The notes: generated by a model not told the origin, from the letters alone. Positions 9,190 to 17,284 are shown, numbered from the stretch's first letter. The stretch: DNA of 32,970 nt from Rhizobium sp. (GCA_003527225.1 DPXQ01000039.1:1-32970); one strand, 5' to 3'. Numbers and translations: made by a program.

Positions 9190-10073
9190 GCACCGTCCCT
9201 AGCACGACCGAGGCGGCTGAAGCCCTCGGATTTCCGGGGGTGCAATTCGGTATAAGTTCCGATGGCCTTCCCGTTGCCCTCGTGGCGGACACGGCGTTCG
9301 CGATGATGACCTCACGCGGCGGCACATTCTCACACGCGACGGCCTGGAAGATCAACCGGCCCCTCGACCAGTGGAAGCGATCGGATTTCTACAGCTTTTC
9401 CGGTGAACTCGCCGATGAAGCGGACTTCCGCGCCAAAGTCGCGGAAAACGCCGAGCATCAGCGCGAGAAGCAGGCGCTCGGCCGTCGAGAGATTGGCGGC
9501 AATTCAAGCAGCCCCTGGGGTACGGCACAGAGTGCGCACCTCTATGCCGAAGGTGTCATTTTCTTCTCGACGGCCAGCCACGGCGGATTTCGTCTTTCCC
9601 CCGATCGGAACGCTGAGGTGCGCGCCGATCTTCGAAGCAGTGGTGGATGGTATGAGGAGGATGAGGCATGGGCGATTGTCGCTCTTACTTTCCCCGCGCT
9701 CTTCACGGCTTTCGAGCGGCGTTGCGCGGAGCAAACCATCAAGGACAACTGGCCCCAGGCATGGGAGGCTATTCACGGAACGGTCCTTACGCCCGGCGAA
9801 TCCCGCACCAAGGACCGGCACCTGTTCGAGCGCGAGCATGAGGCGGATTGGGTGGTGATCTCAACCATCAATTCCAGCCACCGGGAGGGCTTTGTCGAGT
9901 GTGTCGCGACGATGGGTGGCAAGCGTGATCGCCAATCGCAAGAACGGCGTTTCCTCGTCCCCAAGTCCGAATACGACATGGGCCGGTTCGGCTTTGTGAT
10001 CGATCCCGCACGGCATAGCGATTACGATGGCCCGTCGGATTTCATCGGCTGGCAGCGGGGGAACGCCGCATAA
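9186..10073 (+). CDS. DUF7007-like hypothetical protein, 295 aa
   Basis: This is a 295-aa soluble protein starting MSTVPSTTEAAEALG. Its central block WGTAQSAHLYAEGVIFFSTA followed by SHGGFRLSPDRNAEV resembles the region I associate with the DUF7007 family of alphaproteobacterial plasmid proteins; that family name is from memory and should be checked. A second conserved-looking block is SGGWYEEDEAWAIVALTFP. The start at 9186 overlaps the upstream stop (ATGA), so it is coupled to the 157-aa gene. Nothing identifies a catalytic activity. Histidine and acidic residues in the central block could bind metal, but that is only a guess. The setting with the methyltransferase/helicase and ParB-like genes suggests a plasmid transfer or anti-defence function. 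Confidence 0.7.
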   Translation: MSTVPSTTEAAEALGFPGVQFGISSDGLPVALVADTAFAMMTSRGGTFSHATAWKINRPLDQWKRSDFYSFSGELADEADFRAKVAENAEHQREKQALGRREIGGNSSSPWGTAQSAHLYAEGVIFFSTASHGGFRLSPDRNAEVRADLRSSGGWYEEDEAWAIVALTFPALFTAFERRCAEQTIKDNWPQAWEAIHGTVLTPGESRTKDRHLFEREHEADWVVISTINSSHREGFVECVATMGGKRDRQSQERRFLVPKSEYDMGRFGFVIDPARHSDYDGPSDFIGWQRGNAA

Positions 10074-10093
10074 TCCCGTCAGTTGATCGTCAG

Positions 10094-10399
10094 GTGCTGC
10101 TCTTCCGCATGGAAGAGGCACGCAGACAGACACAGCACCAGCTCGATCTTATCGAGCGGCGGATCACGCGACGCATGACGGCGCTGATCCCCAGCCTGAA
10201 ACCGAAGCGCAGGGTGTATCGGGGCGGCAGGCCGCCCGATGCGAGCGCGTTTCTCGAACAGTATCGCGCCAATCTCGCGGCCATCACCGCCGAGCGGCAG
10301 CCCGAGATAGATGCATTGTCCCGCAAACTCGCCCGGCAGGACCGGGCGATCGCATTGCTGCGCGAGCGGGACGGCAGCCCGACCGCCCGCGCGGCCTGA
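10094..10399 (+). CDS. Small basic helical protein, 101 aa
   Basis: This short protein is very rich in arginine and glutamine and predicted to be mostly helical (MEEARRQTQHQLDLIERR, then ERQPEIDALSRKLARQDR). A central RRVYRGGRPP segment could be a basic hinge or nucleic-acid contact. The start is uncertain: GTG at 10094 gives 101 aa and ATG at 10109 gives 96 aa; neither has a strong ribosome-binding site. It begins 20 bases after the DUF7007-like stop and is probably cotranscribed. The family was not recognised. A coiled-coil partner for a neighbouring protein is possible. Confidence 0.55.
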   Translation: MLLFRMEEARRQTQHQLDLIERRITRRMTALIPSLKPKRRVYRGGRPPDASAFLEQYRANLAAITAERQPEIDALSRKLARQDRAIALLRERDGSPTARAA

Positions 10400-10430
10400 C
10401 GTCCCGCAAAAGATAACCGGGACAGCCGCC

Positions 10431-10646
10431 ATGATCTTCCGCTGCTACCGATGCGGCCAGTCATGGTCGGATCACCCAGTCACGCGCGTCAGATGCCCGA
10501 CCTGCCGGGCGGCGCCAGGTGCATGGTGCCGCCGGCCATCCGGACACCGGGCGATGGAGCTGCATGTCGATCGCGAACATGCAGCGCGCCCAGGGCGTCC
10601 ATCAGCTGATCTGGAGCATCTGCGGAACCGGTATAGGCGCCGGTGA
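10431..10646 (+). CDS. Small zinc-finger protein, 71 aa
   Basis: The protein opens MIFRCYRCGQSW and continues VRCPTCRAAPGAWCRRPSGH, giving two CxxC pairs plus a later Cys and His. The CPxCxAxPGxxC...GxxxH pattern is typical of small DNA-binding zinc fingers found in phage and plasmid proteins. At 71 aa it is essentially just the finger plus a basic tail (RNRYRRR). It starts 32 bases after the preceding gene and closes the rightward gene block. A longer upstream reading frame in the same phase overlaps the 101-aa gene and is not supported. Zinc and nucleic-acid binding are inferred from the pattern. Confidence 0.65.
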   Translation: MIFRCYRCGQSWSDHPVTRVRCPTCRAAPGAWCRRPSGHRAMELHVDREHAARPGRPSADLEHLRNRYRRR

Positions 10647-10902
10647 CGCGATAGGGTTGGGATACATCCGGCCCTCGCTCGCATCCTGACGACCTCGGCC
10701 GGGATTCTCGGCACGCCGGGGCTCCGTGGGAATCTCTGCAATATTACCCGCTAAGAGATTTTTGGCGTGACGGAAAACAGATGATTTCCGCGTAGCGGTT
10801 CGGCTGGTGGAAATCGATAGGAAGAGCCGGCGACTTTTTACGCGACAAACGCTGTCGGAATGTGAGACTGTGCGGCAAATCCCAATTTGAGGTTTGTCGT
10901 GC
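10647..10902. other. Non-coding interval with a res-like inverted repeat before the recombinase fusion
   Basis: No gene is supported in these 256 bases. Close to the recombinase start, CGACAAAC at 10843-10850 and GTTTGTCG at 10892-10899 form a perfect 8-bp inverted repeat 41 bases apart, and TGTCGG lies between them at about 10853. Serine resolvases usually bind such GACA/TGTC arms next to their own gene. The last arm overlaps the start region of the recombinase, so binding could also repress it. Confidence 0.4.
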
Positions 10903-12156
10903 ATGTTGATTGGCTACATGCGGGTATCGAGCAGTGATGAGCGGCAGTCGGTTGCCTTGCAGCGCGATGCCCTGCTCGCGGCCGGGGTCGATCAGCGTCA
11001 CCTGCATCAAGATCGCGCTTCGGGCGCACGCGACGATCGGCCGGGGCTGAAGGCTTGCCTTGCAGAATTGTGCGAAGGTGACGTGCTGGTTGTTTGGAAG
11101 CTCGACCGTCTGGACCGGTCACTCTCCCACCTGATTCGGATCGTTGAGGATCTGAAGACACGCGGGGTCGCCTTCCGCTCGTTGACGGAAGCAATCGATA
11201 CGACGAATTCGCACGGCGCATTCCTGTTCAACCTGTTTGGTACGCTTGCCGAATACGAGAGAGTGCTGATCACGGAGCGGGTCAACGCTGGACTGGCGGC
11301 GGCACGCCGGCGCGGTCGCAAGGGGTCGGAACAAGATCCGCGCAAAATCGTACGCGACCTTTATCAACTCCTCGGTACGTTGGCGGAGATCCTTGGGGTG
11401 AGCCGACCGACCGCCTGGCGGATAGGTCATGCGTTGCGGCTTATGGGGGCGCGGGAGACCATGTTGGCCGGCACAGTGGAGATCGACCACTTCCATCGCG
11501 GCGGCAGGCCGAGAAAGCGGCCAGATGAACCGCCGCCGGGACGCGGCCGCAAAGGTCAGGCAAACACGGATACAACGCCGGTCCTCGGGATGGTGCAACG
11601 ACCGGCGGACGCCGCACTTGGCACACCTGCTGGCGATGCGCGCGCCGCGGTCGTCACCGGTCTCTCATTGCGGGCGGCAGAGCGTGCTATCGAAGCGCAG
11701 ATCGACCCGGATGCGCGATTGATGAGCGATGAAGCGAAGGCATTCATGGCGATCGGTGAAAGCTTTGCAGATCATGAGACGGTGAACCATTCCAGTCGCG
11801 AGTATGTTCGCGATGCGGTTCACGTCAATTCGGTGGAAGGCTTCAATTCCCGGATCCGCCGCACCATCGCCGGCGTGTTTCATCACATCAGTCCGCAGCA
11901 CGTCGATCTCTATTTCCACGAGATGGGCTTTCGCTGGTCCCAGCGTGTCGTTGATGGTCAGGCTGTTCGCAAGACCCGCAGTGGTCGCCAAGCCATCAAG
12001 ACCATTTGGTCGCGTGTGCCGCCGGCACTGCAATTGATGCAGGTCTTCCGTTTCGCCACCGGACGCCAGATGCGCAGATGGCGGCATCACCATCAAATCG
12101 GCCGTCGCTGCATTGGGTCGATAAAGGCCTCGTACGCTAAGGTCGAGCGACCATGA
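10903..12156 (+). CDS. Chimeric protein: serine recombinase N-domain fused to ISXO2/IS1595-like DDE transposase
   Basis: Residues 1 to about 140 are a serine resolvase/invertase catalytic domain: GYMRVSSSDE with the nucleophile near Ser9, VVWKLDRLDRSLSHLI, and LFNLFGTLAEYERVLITERV. From about residue 150 the frame becomes an ISXO2/IS1595-type transposase: LGVSRPTAWRIGHALRLM, first acidic residue D195 in VEIDHF, second D276 in MSDEAKAF, and N309/E312 in HVNSVEGFNSRIRR, ending near a typical C-terminus. The usual N-terminal zinc-ribbon of ISXO2-like transposases is missing. Total length is 417 aa with no stop or frameshift at the junction. The start at 10903 is ATG; a TTG at 10894 is less likely. 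It could be a broken composite that happens to stay open, or a working fusion. Confidence 0.8.
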   Translation: MLIGYMRVSSSDERQSVALQRDALLAAGVDQRHLHQDRASGARDDRPGLKACLAELCEGDVLVVWKLDRLDRSLSHLIRIVEDLKTRGVAFRSLTEAIDTTNSHGAFLFNLFGTLAEYERVLITERVNAGLAAARRRGRKGSEQDPRKIVRDLYQLLGTLAEILGVSRPTAWRIGHALRLMGARETMLAGTVEIDHFHRGGRPRKRPDEPPPGRGRKGQANTDTTPVLGMVQRPADAALGTPAGDARAAVVTGLSLRAAERAIEAQIDPDARLMSDEAKAFMAIGESFADHETVNHSSREYVRDAVHVNSVEGFNSRIRRTIAGVFHHISPQHVDLYFHEMGFRWSQRVVDGQAVRKTRSGRQAIKTIWSRVPPALQLMQVFRFATGRQMRRWRHHHQIGRRCIGSIKASYAKVERP

Positions 12157-12234
12157 ACGTCATCACGGACCAGTGATGATGCCCATCAGCTTTCTGCGAA
12201 TTGGCGAGCCCATCGACCAGAGCTGCGAATTCGC

Positions 12235-12594
12235 CTACGCGGCGGTTAGGTTAGGCGCGGCCGGCGATGCAAGCACTGATGCATCTGGTTCTTTCTTCAC
12301 ACGCTTCCGCGACGGAACAGGTCCAGGATGTTCGTTTTCTCCATCGTCCTGTTCCAAATCGCCGCGACCGATTTCGTCGATGCGGTGCTTGATCGCAAGG
12401 GCGAAGATTGTGTTCAGTACATGACGATCGGTCACATCCGGATCGGTCAAAGCCAGCATGGCCGCGCGAACAATCTTCTTGCTCGACGCCTTCCGGCAGC
12501 GTTGAACGACAAACTCATACAGCGCCTTGTCGGATAGCCCTTCCGTCGCCCCATCAACGAGAGCGTGGTAGATCTTCTTGCGTTTTTCACTCAT
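12235..12594 (-). CDS. Orphan hypothetical protein, 119 aa
   Basis: This minus-strand gene encodes a soluble protein starting MSEKRKKIYHALVDGATEG. It is lysine/arginine-rich at the front, helical in the middle (VQRCRKASSKKIVRAAMLAL), and ends in a low-complexity charged tail. The family was not recognised. The start has an AAGGTGG ribosome-binding sequence about seven bases upstream. The IS1380 element's left end appears to lie about 46 bases upstream, so the native promoter may have been displaced and expression may depend on the IS. It converges with the recombinase-transposase fusion (78 bases between stops). Confidence 0.6.
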   Translation of the reverse strand: MSEKRKKIYHALVDGATEGLSDKALYEFVVQRCRKASSKKIVRAAMLALTDPDVTDRHVLNTIFALAIKHRIDEIGRGDLEQDDGENEHPGPVPSRKRVKKEPDASVLASPAAPNLTAA

Positions 12595-12639
12595 CGGATT
12601 CCACCTTCTTTTCCTCTGGAAGGATAGTCACTAACCCGT

Positions 12640-14240
12640 CCTATTCATGAGGGTGATTGGGCGGATGGCGCGCATTGCGGCGGCGCAGATGGTTGCGGCG
12701 TCTATTTCACCGCGGCTTGGGCTGGACTTGTTGAACGCGCTGGAGGGTCAAGGTGTCGGGCTCAGCGGGGCTTCACTGCCCCGGCGCTCATGGTGGTGCC
12801 GGCTGCAGGGCGATGGCGATTGCGCGGAACAAGCTGGCTTCGGGACAGGCGGCGGCGAAGGCCAGCCGGATGCGCGAGACGGTTTCGCTGACGCGGGCGC
12901 CGAGCTTGAGGAGCCTGAGGCGCAAAGTGGCGAACTCGGCTTTGCTGAGCTGATGTGTTTTCGGCACTGCGTCGCGCAGCGTGAGCATGAGCCAATAAGC
13001 GGCGGTATGCAGGACGAGACGAACCTGATTGGCGATCGGTGATCGGCAGGAGGTGCGGTCGGAGGCGAGCTGGCTCTTGTGCATCTTGATCAGATTTTCG
13101 GCCTGGCCGCGGGCGCAGTAGACCACGTCGTAGATGTGCTCGGCCGAGCCGTTGGCGAGGTTGGTGACGACGAAGCGGATGTCGAGGCCCATCGTCGTGG
13201 CCTCGATGCGGGCGCACACGTGGCGTTTCGCCTTCCAGGATTTCGCCTTGTATTGGGTTTCGGTATAGCCGCGCAGCGCCGGCTTGTGTTCGAGCGCGCG
13301 GCGGGTGCGGATGTCATCGGCGGTTTCATCGACGAGCCGCCTCAAAACCGTATTGCCGGCGAGCCCGAAGACGTAGTCGACGCCGTTGCCCTCGCACCAT
13401 TGCATGACTTCGGCCCGGCCATAGTGGCCGTCGCCGCGGATCAGGATGCCGGTGGTCGGCCAGCGGGCGCGGATGCGCCGGACAAGGCGACGCAGATGGC
13501 CGCGGATCTCCTTGCCCGTCGGCGTCTTTCCCGGACGCAGGATCATGGCGACGGGGCGGCCGGTGGCGGCGTCGTAGATGTGGATCGGCAGGAAGCAGCG
13601 CTCGTCGTAATGAGCGTTGAAGAGCGAGAGCTGCTGATGGCCGTGCACGACGTCGAGCGTGTCGTCGATGTCGAGCGTGATGCTTTTGGGCGGCGAAGCA
13701 TAGCTCGATAGCCACAGATCGACCAGCACCCCGCCCAGGCGGATGACGGTCCTGAGGTCCGGCAGGTTCTCCAATCGCGAGCAGGTCGGCTGCGAGCACA
13801 GGTCCGTTCCACTGTCGGGCAGCCGCCCGCAGGCGAGCTTGAAGGCCGGATCGGTGCGCAGTCGGTCGAGATCATTGGCATCTTCATAGCCACAGGCGAT
13901 GGCGAAGATGCGGGCACGCAGGATATCGGCCATCGCATGCGTCACCCGCTGTGGATCACGCGGATCGTGGATCGCCGCGGCAAGCCGGTCGGCCAGCTGT
14001 AGGCGCCGCTCGGCCGCCGCCAACAACATGACGCCACCATCCGAGCTGATGCGTCCGCCGTCGAACGCGGCTCGGATCTTCTTGCGTCCAACGGCTGGAA
14101 ATGAGAACGGCAGCAACATATCGTCGGTCATGGCGGGTGTGGCTCGCGAGATGTGGTCGAAAGGAGTGGCTCAGACAACCGAATCCTACGCCAAATCAAT
14201 CGCTTAAGCTACATCCGCCAACCCTTCAGACCTGTCATCG
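12640..14240 (-). mobile_element. IS1380-family insertion sequence (right boundary uncertain)
   Basis: A full IS1380-type transposase sits inside. The left end is proposed at 12640, where CCTATTCATGAGGG begins; IS1380-family ends commonly start with CCT. The right end is not resolved: imperfect matches to the inverted left end occur at about 14180-14240. The resulting length of about 1.6 kb is normal for the family. Target-site duplications (expected 4 bp) could not be confirmed. Confidence 0.6.
12788..14131 (-). CDS. IS1380-family transposase
   Basis: The 447-aa product is a complete DDE (DDE_Tnp_1-like) IS1380 transposase. It starts MTDDMLLPFSFPAVGRKKI and contains FDGGRISSDGGVMLLAAAER, the first acidic motif LDIDDTLDVVHGHQQL, the second IRGDGHYGRAEV, and the glutamate in ARGQAENLIKMHK, followed by the family's HTAAYWLMLTLRD. 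Length and motifs are those of intact members, so the element could be mobile. It is read leftward, toward the 119-aa orphan gene, and may provide outward transcription to it. The transposase has no frameshift or internal stop. Confidence 0.93.
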   Translation of the reverse strand: MTDDMLLPFSFPAVGRKKIRAAFDGGRISSDGGVMLLAAAERRLQLADRLAAAIHDPRDPQRVTHAMADILRARIFAIACGYEDANDLDRLRTDPAFKLACGRLPDSGTDLCSQPTCSRLENLPDLRTVIRLGGVLVDLWLSSYASPPKSITLDIDDTLDVVHGHQQLSLFNAHYDERCFLPIHIYDAATGRPVAMILRPGKTPTGKEIRGHLRRLVRRIRARWPTTGILIRGDGHYGRAEVMQWCEGNGVDYVFGLAGNTVLRRLVDETADDIRTRRALEHKPALRGYTETQYKAKSWKAKRHVCARIEATTMGLDIRFVVTNLANGSAEHIYDVVYCARGQAENLIKMHKSQLASDRTSCRSPIANQVRLVLHTAAYWLMLTLRDAVPKTHQLSKAEFATLRLRLLKLGARVSETVSRIRLAFAAACPEASLFRAIAIALQPAPP

Positions 14241-14336
14241 TGCATAAGACGGGCTAAACTGTCATAAACAAGATCGCAGATAACCGGGAGAGTGGCAACG
14301 TCTCCGGGCGCCTTTCAATACAGCGTGGAAGCAACG

Positions 14337-14825
14337 ATGAGAGCTGCGTATAGCGTTGGTAGCACAGGGATCGAACAGGGGTCGCCGCTGGCAATTGCAC
14401 AAGCCGGGGCAATCTGTTTGCGCATGGGAGATCGACCAGACGAGGACGAAATCGCCCTTGTTGCCAGCCGCACCAATGGTACCTGGGGCATTCCGAAGGG
14501 ACATGTCGAACTCGGCGAGAGTCTTCGGCAGGCTGCCGAACGCGAAGCTTTTGAAGAGGCGGGCGCAAAGGGCGTCACTTTAGAACCGGCGATAGGCCAG
14601 TTCTCGTATTACAAGGAAGGACGCCTGTTGCGGTATAGCGTCTCCGTCCATCTCCTGTTTGTCCAAACGATCGCGCCCTATTTTCCGGAGAATAATGAGA
14701 GGCAAATAAAATGGGTTCCGCTGACGGGCGCTGCCCGTGAAGTGGCGAACCGCGAACTCAGCCGGATCATCGCTTCGGTGAGGACCCATCCGCTCTATGA
14801 AGAGCACGCCGGGCGAGACCTGTAG
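14337..14825 (+). CDS. NUDIX hydrolase
   Basis: This 162-aa protein carries a complete Nudix box at residues 55-77: GHVELGESL, then AAEREAFEEAGA, matching Gx5Ex7REUxEExGU with all metal-binding glutamates. Such enzymes hydrolyse nucleoside diphosphates linked to another group; the substrate cannot be told from sequence. The upstream TWGIPKG is also typical. Start: ATG at 14337 is chosen over a GTG at 14292, though the ribosome-binding site (GGAA) is weak. The gene stands alone between the IS1380 element and a gene-poor tract, so it is probably a passenger in a rearranged region and not part of the trb operon. Plasmid NUDIX genes are scattered and often of unknown use. Confidence 0.88.
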   Translation: MRAAYSVGSTGIEQGSPLAIAQAGAICLRMGDRPDEDEIALVASRTNGTWGIPKGHVELGESLRQAAEREAFEEAGAKGVTLEPAIGQFSYYKEGRLLRYSVSVHLLFVQTIAPYFPENNERQIKWVPLTGAAREVANRELSRIIASVRTHPLYEEHAGRDL

Positions 14826-15505
14826 GAACGATTTTGGACTGCTCCTGTTTCGACGCAATATACGGCCAATGGCCGGGCACTTCGGTCTATGACTTTCTGC
14901 CAATCGCTTCGCCCCTTTCTTCTCCTGCATTATCCAGAAGTCCGAGGGCGAAGCGCCCTACATGTTCGACGGACTTGTTTGTCTATACGAAGTATAAACC
15001 GCCAGGACGGGCCCTGAAGCATACCGCCTCTCGTCGCTGCGCAAACCACCTGTGTCCGAAACGACACCCGCTGCATAGCGGCATCTGTCCCGCTCCACCT
15101 TCAGCGCCTCCGTGACCGGATAGAACATCCCCCTCGCCTTCCGCCGCCGCTCGACGGGGCGGCCGACGAGACCATTGAGGGGCGCCCCAGTAGAACCGGT
15201 CCGGCCGGTCCAGGTCCAGGCCGGCGAAGTTCGCGGACGAGTGGAAGAACGCAGCAAAGCAGGCCAGTTAGTCGACCGGCCATATTGGTCGGGATGGATC
15301 TCCTCGCCGGCAGCACCGGCGACACTCGTGACCTGCGTGCCTTCGATCCTGGGACGCCTTCGTCTCGCGATGCAGCATCATTGGCACGCGAGAAGGTACA
15401 GCCTCGAATAGCTGGGTACATTCCGGCTCCTTCGCATTGGTCTTGTAGGAGCGATCGACGACGGTATAGGTCGCCTTGACGATCGCATTGCTTGCTGTCA
15501 GTTGC
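14826..15505. other. Gene-poor, apparently decayed tract between NUDIX gene and trbI
   Basis: No intact gene is supported in these 680 bases. Several open frames exist on both strands, but none combines a start signal, protein-like composition and a recognised family. On the minus strand a short stretch just downstream of trbI (about 15410-15490) reads as the protein-like AIVKATYTVVDRSYKTNA before it deteriorates, and another (about 15210-15280) reads NFAGLDLDRPDRFYWGAP in a different phase after a stop. This looks like remnants of one or more genes broken by stops and frameshifts. On Ti plasmids the traM and traR regulators lie beyond trbI; nothing recognisable as either remains. Confidence 0.5.
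14940..14980 (+). terminator. Candidate terminator downstream of the NUDIX gene
   Basis: AGGGCG at 14945-14950 pairs with CGCCCT at 14954-14959 across AAG, nested within GTCCG at 14940-14944 and CGGAC at 14969-14973. TTGTTTGT follows. It lies about 115 bases after the NUDIX stop. The T run is interrupted, so this is tentative. Confidence 0.35.
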
Positions 15506-16810
15506 CTAGTTTCGGTACGCCCCTGGAAACACGATGTCCTGATCCACGAGGACGTTGAACTTATATCCCGGCCTCATTTCAAGCGTCGGCTGGACGTTGA
15601 GATTCCGGCTGATGGTTTGCTCGGCGACGCGGCCGAAGCTCTCCGCGAAATTCCGCCTTGCCGCATCAGAAGCCGTCTCCTGCGTGGCGAGCGTCGAGCT
15701 TTCCGGCAGCGACGCATCGATCCCGGTCCCGATCAGCGCGATCAGTGCGGCCGAGCCGAACGTTCTCCAATAGTGGTTGTTCACCTTGTCGTGGAATCCG
15801 GCATAGCCCTGAGCATCGGTGCCGGCCATGCCGCCGATCTGGAGCGTTGAGCCGTTCGGGAAAATGAGGTCCGTCCAGACAACGAGAACGCGGCTTTGCC
15901 CGAACGACACCTTGCTGTCATAGCGGCCGAATAGTTTCGCCCCTTGCGGGATCAGAAGCCGGTGGCCCGTGGCGCTATCATAGACGTTCTGGCCGACTTG
16001 AGCGGTAATACGCCCGGGAAGGTCCGAATTGATGCCGGTTATCATCGTCGCCGGGATGACCGAACCGCGCTTCAGCTCATAGAGGGACTGCTGCGGCACG
16101 ACGCGGTTCGGCAGATATCCCAGGTCCTTGAGATCGGCGTTGAAGAAATCCTCCTTGGACTTCTGGCCATTCTGGTCGACATTCTGCTCCGCGAGCCCTG
16201 CCCGCAGAGCCGCGGCATAAAGGTCCGGCATCGTTGCGGTTGCCGTTGGCGATGCCGTGGACGTATCAGCCGGCGTTTGGTCGCTGGTTTTGGCGCTCGC
16301 CTCCAGTTTGCTGCGGTCGATGGCAAGCGGCGCGTCATAGGCCGCGTCGTTGGCCTGCAGCCGCGCCATTCTCTGGCGCTGCCGCTCGCGCAGATATTGC
16401 TCTTGTTGCTCACGCTGCAGACGCGCACGCCAAACCGTATCTGGCTCCAGTACCTGCGTTTTTTGTTCCTCCCTTGCCGGCTGCGCCGTAAAGGGATTCG
16501 GTGCCTTGTCTTCTTTTTTCTCGACCGGCGTCGGCTGGAACGCAACCCGCTGCTCGGTGTCGCCAATAATGCCATCGCTGATACCGCGCTTGATCTGATC
16601 GGCGAAAGTCGAGGCAGGCGTTCCGGTGTTGGTTTCCAGGCCGGGGTCCTGTTTGAAAAAGAGCCCGCGTGAGGTGAGCCCGTAAAAGATCACCCCGAGA
16701 AAGGCGATCACCAGCACGATCACGATGATGATCGGCAGGCGGTTGATCCGGCGCATGCCGGATTGGGCCTCCTCGTTCGTGGCCCCGCCAAGCTTGAGAG
16801 ATTGTATCAT
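15506..16810 (-). CDS. trbI: Conjugal transfer protein TrbI (VirB10-like)
   Basis: TrbI is the VirB10-type scaffold of the type IV secretion channel, spanning from inner membrane to outer-membrane cap. The 434-aa product has a cytoplasmic N-terminus, one membrane segment at about residues 25-45 (LPIIIVIVLVIAFLGVIFYG), a long polar/proline linker, and the C-terminal TrbI domain: KRGSVIPATMITGINSDLPG, LLIPQGAKLFGRYDSKV, then GMAGTDAQGYAGF and ALIALIGTGIDASLP. It is the last gene of the operon, 12 bases after trbH, with a GGGAGA ribosome-binding site. Length is normal for the family and all regions appear intact. No terminator was recognised after it; the following DNA is the decayed tract. Confidence 0.95.
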   Translation of the reverse strand: MIQSLKLGGATNEEAQSGMRRINRLPIIIVIVLVIAFLGVIFYGLTSRGLFFKQDPGLETNTGTPASTFADQIKRGISDGIIGDTEQRVAFQPTPVEKKEDKAPNPFTAQPAREEQKTQVLEPDTVWRARLQREQQEQYLRERQRQRMARLQANDAAYDAPLAIDRSKLEASAKTSDQTPADTSTASPTATATMPDLYAAALRAGLAEQNVDQNGQKSKEDFFNADLKDLGYLPNRVVPQQSLYELKRGSVIPATMITGINSDLPGRITAQVGQNVYDSATGHRLLIPQGAKLFGRYDSKVSFGQSRVLVVWTDLIFPNGSTLQIGGMAGTDAQGYAGFHDKVNNHYWRTFGSAALIALIGTGIDASLPESSTLATQETASDAARRNFAESFGRVAEQTISRNLNVQPTLEMRPGYKFNVLVDQDIVFPGAYRN

Positions 16811-16822
16811 CGTTTTCTCCCC

Positions 16823-17284
16823 TCACCCGCGCTTGAGCAGCGAGAGCGCGCTTGCCGGCGTCGCGCCACTCGCGGTCACAGTGTAGGCGCGTCCGAGTTC
16901 GACAGTGCTGGTCGACAGTCGGGCCAGCACCTGCCCCTCGAACGGCATGACCATATAGGCGAGCGGGATGACGCTCTTGCCGCCATCTGTCTTCTGGTCT
17001 GTCACGACGGCATAGCCCCACCCCTTGAGGGCGGCCTCGAGCGCTTGGCCGTAGGGAGAGGCATCGGGTTTGAGGGCTATCGTCGCCTTGCCGGGCCCGA
17101 TCTGCTCGGCGAGACGGCTGACCATGTCGCCGGCGACCGCGCCTGCGGCCGCACCGGATATCTCCGGCGGCGCCTTGCTGGCGACAAGAGCATCGGTCTC
17201 AAGCGACTGGCAACCGGAAAGGAGGAGGACGACGAAACCGGCGGTAGCGAGCCGACGTGTGATGGGCGTGGCTGAAGCTTTCAT
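16823..17284 (-). CDS. trbH: Conjugal transfer lipoprotein TrbH
   Basis: TrbH is a small Trb-operon protein of uncertain biochemical role. The 153-aa product begins [18 protein letters not shown] and has a lipoprotein signal with lipobox LSGC, so Cys25 should be lipidated. The mature region has glycine/alanine-rich ([18 protein letters not shown]) and beta-rich parts. The ATG at 17284 shares its A with the trbG stop (TGATG), giving direct translational coupling; a GTG one codon upstream is possible. It fits its expected place between trbG and trbI. The domain is poorly conserved across plasmids, so identification rests on position, lipobox and size. Confidence 0.85.
   Translation of the reverse strand: MKASATPITRRLATAGFVVLLLSGCQSLETDALVASKAPPEISGAAAGAVAGDMVSRLAEQIGPGKATIALKPDASPYGQALEAALKGWGYAVVTDQKTDGGKSVIPLAYMVMPFEGQVLARLSTSTVELGRAYTVTASGATPASALSLLKRG

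Noticed and set aside
14984..14996. TATACGAAGTATA resembling a loxP arm
   Set aside because: Only about 10 bases match and there is no second arm or spacer. It is simply a short inverted repeat with a GAA loop.
14958..15421. Open frames of about 75-105 codons in the decayed tract on both strands
   Set aside because: No ribosome-binding sites, biased Arg/Pro/Ser composition and no recognised family. Protein-like fragments switch phase and are interrupted by stops.
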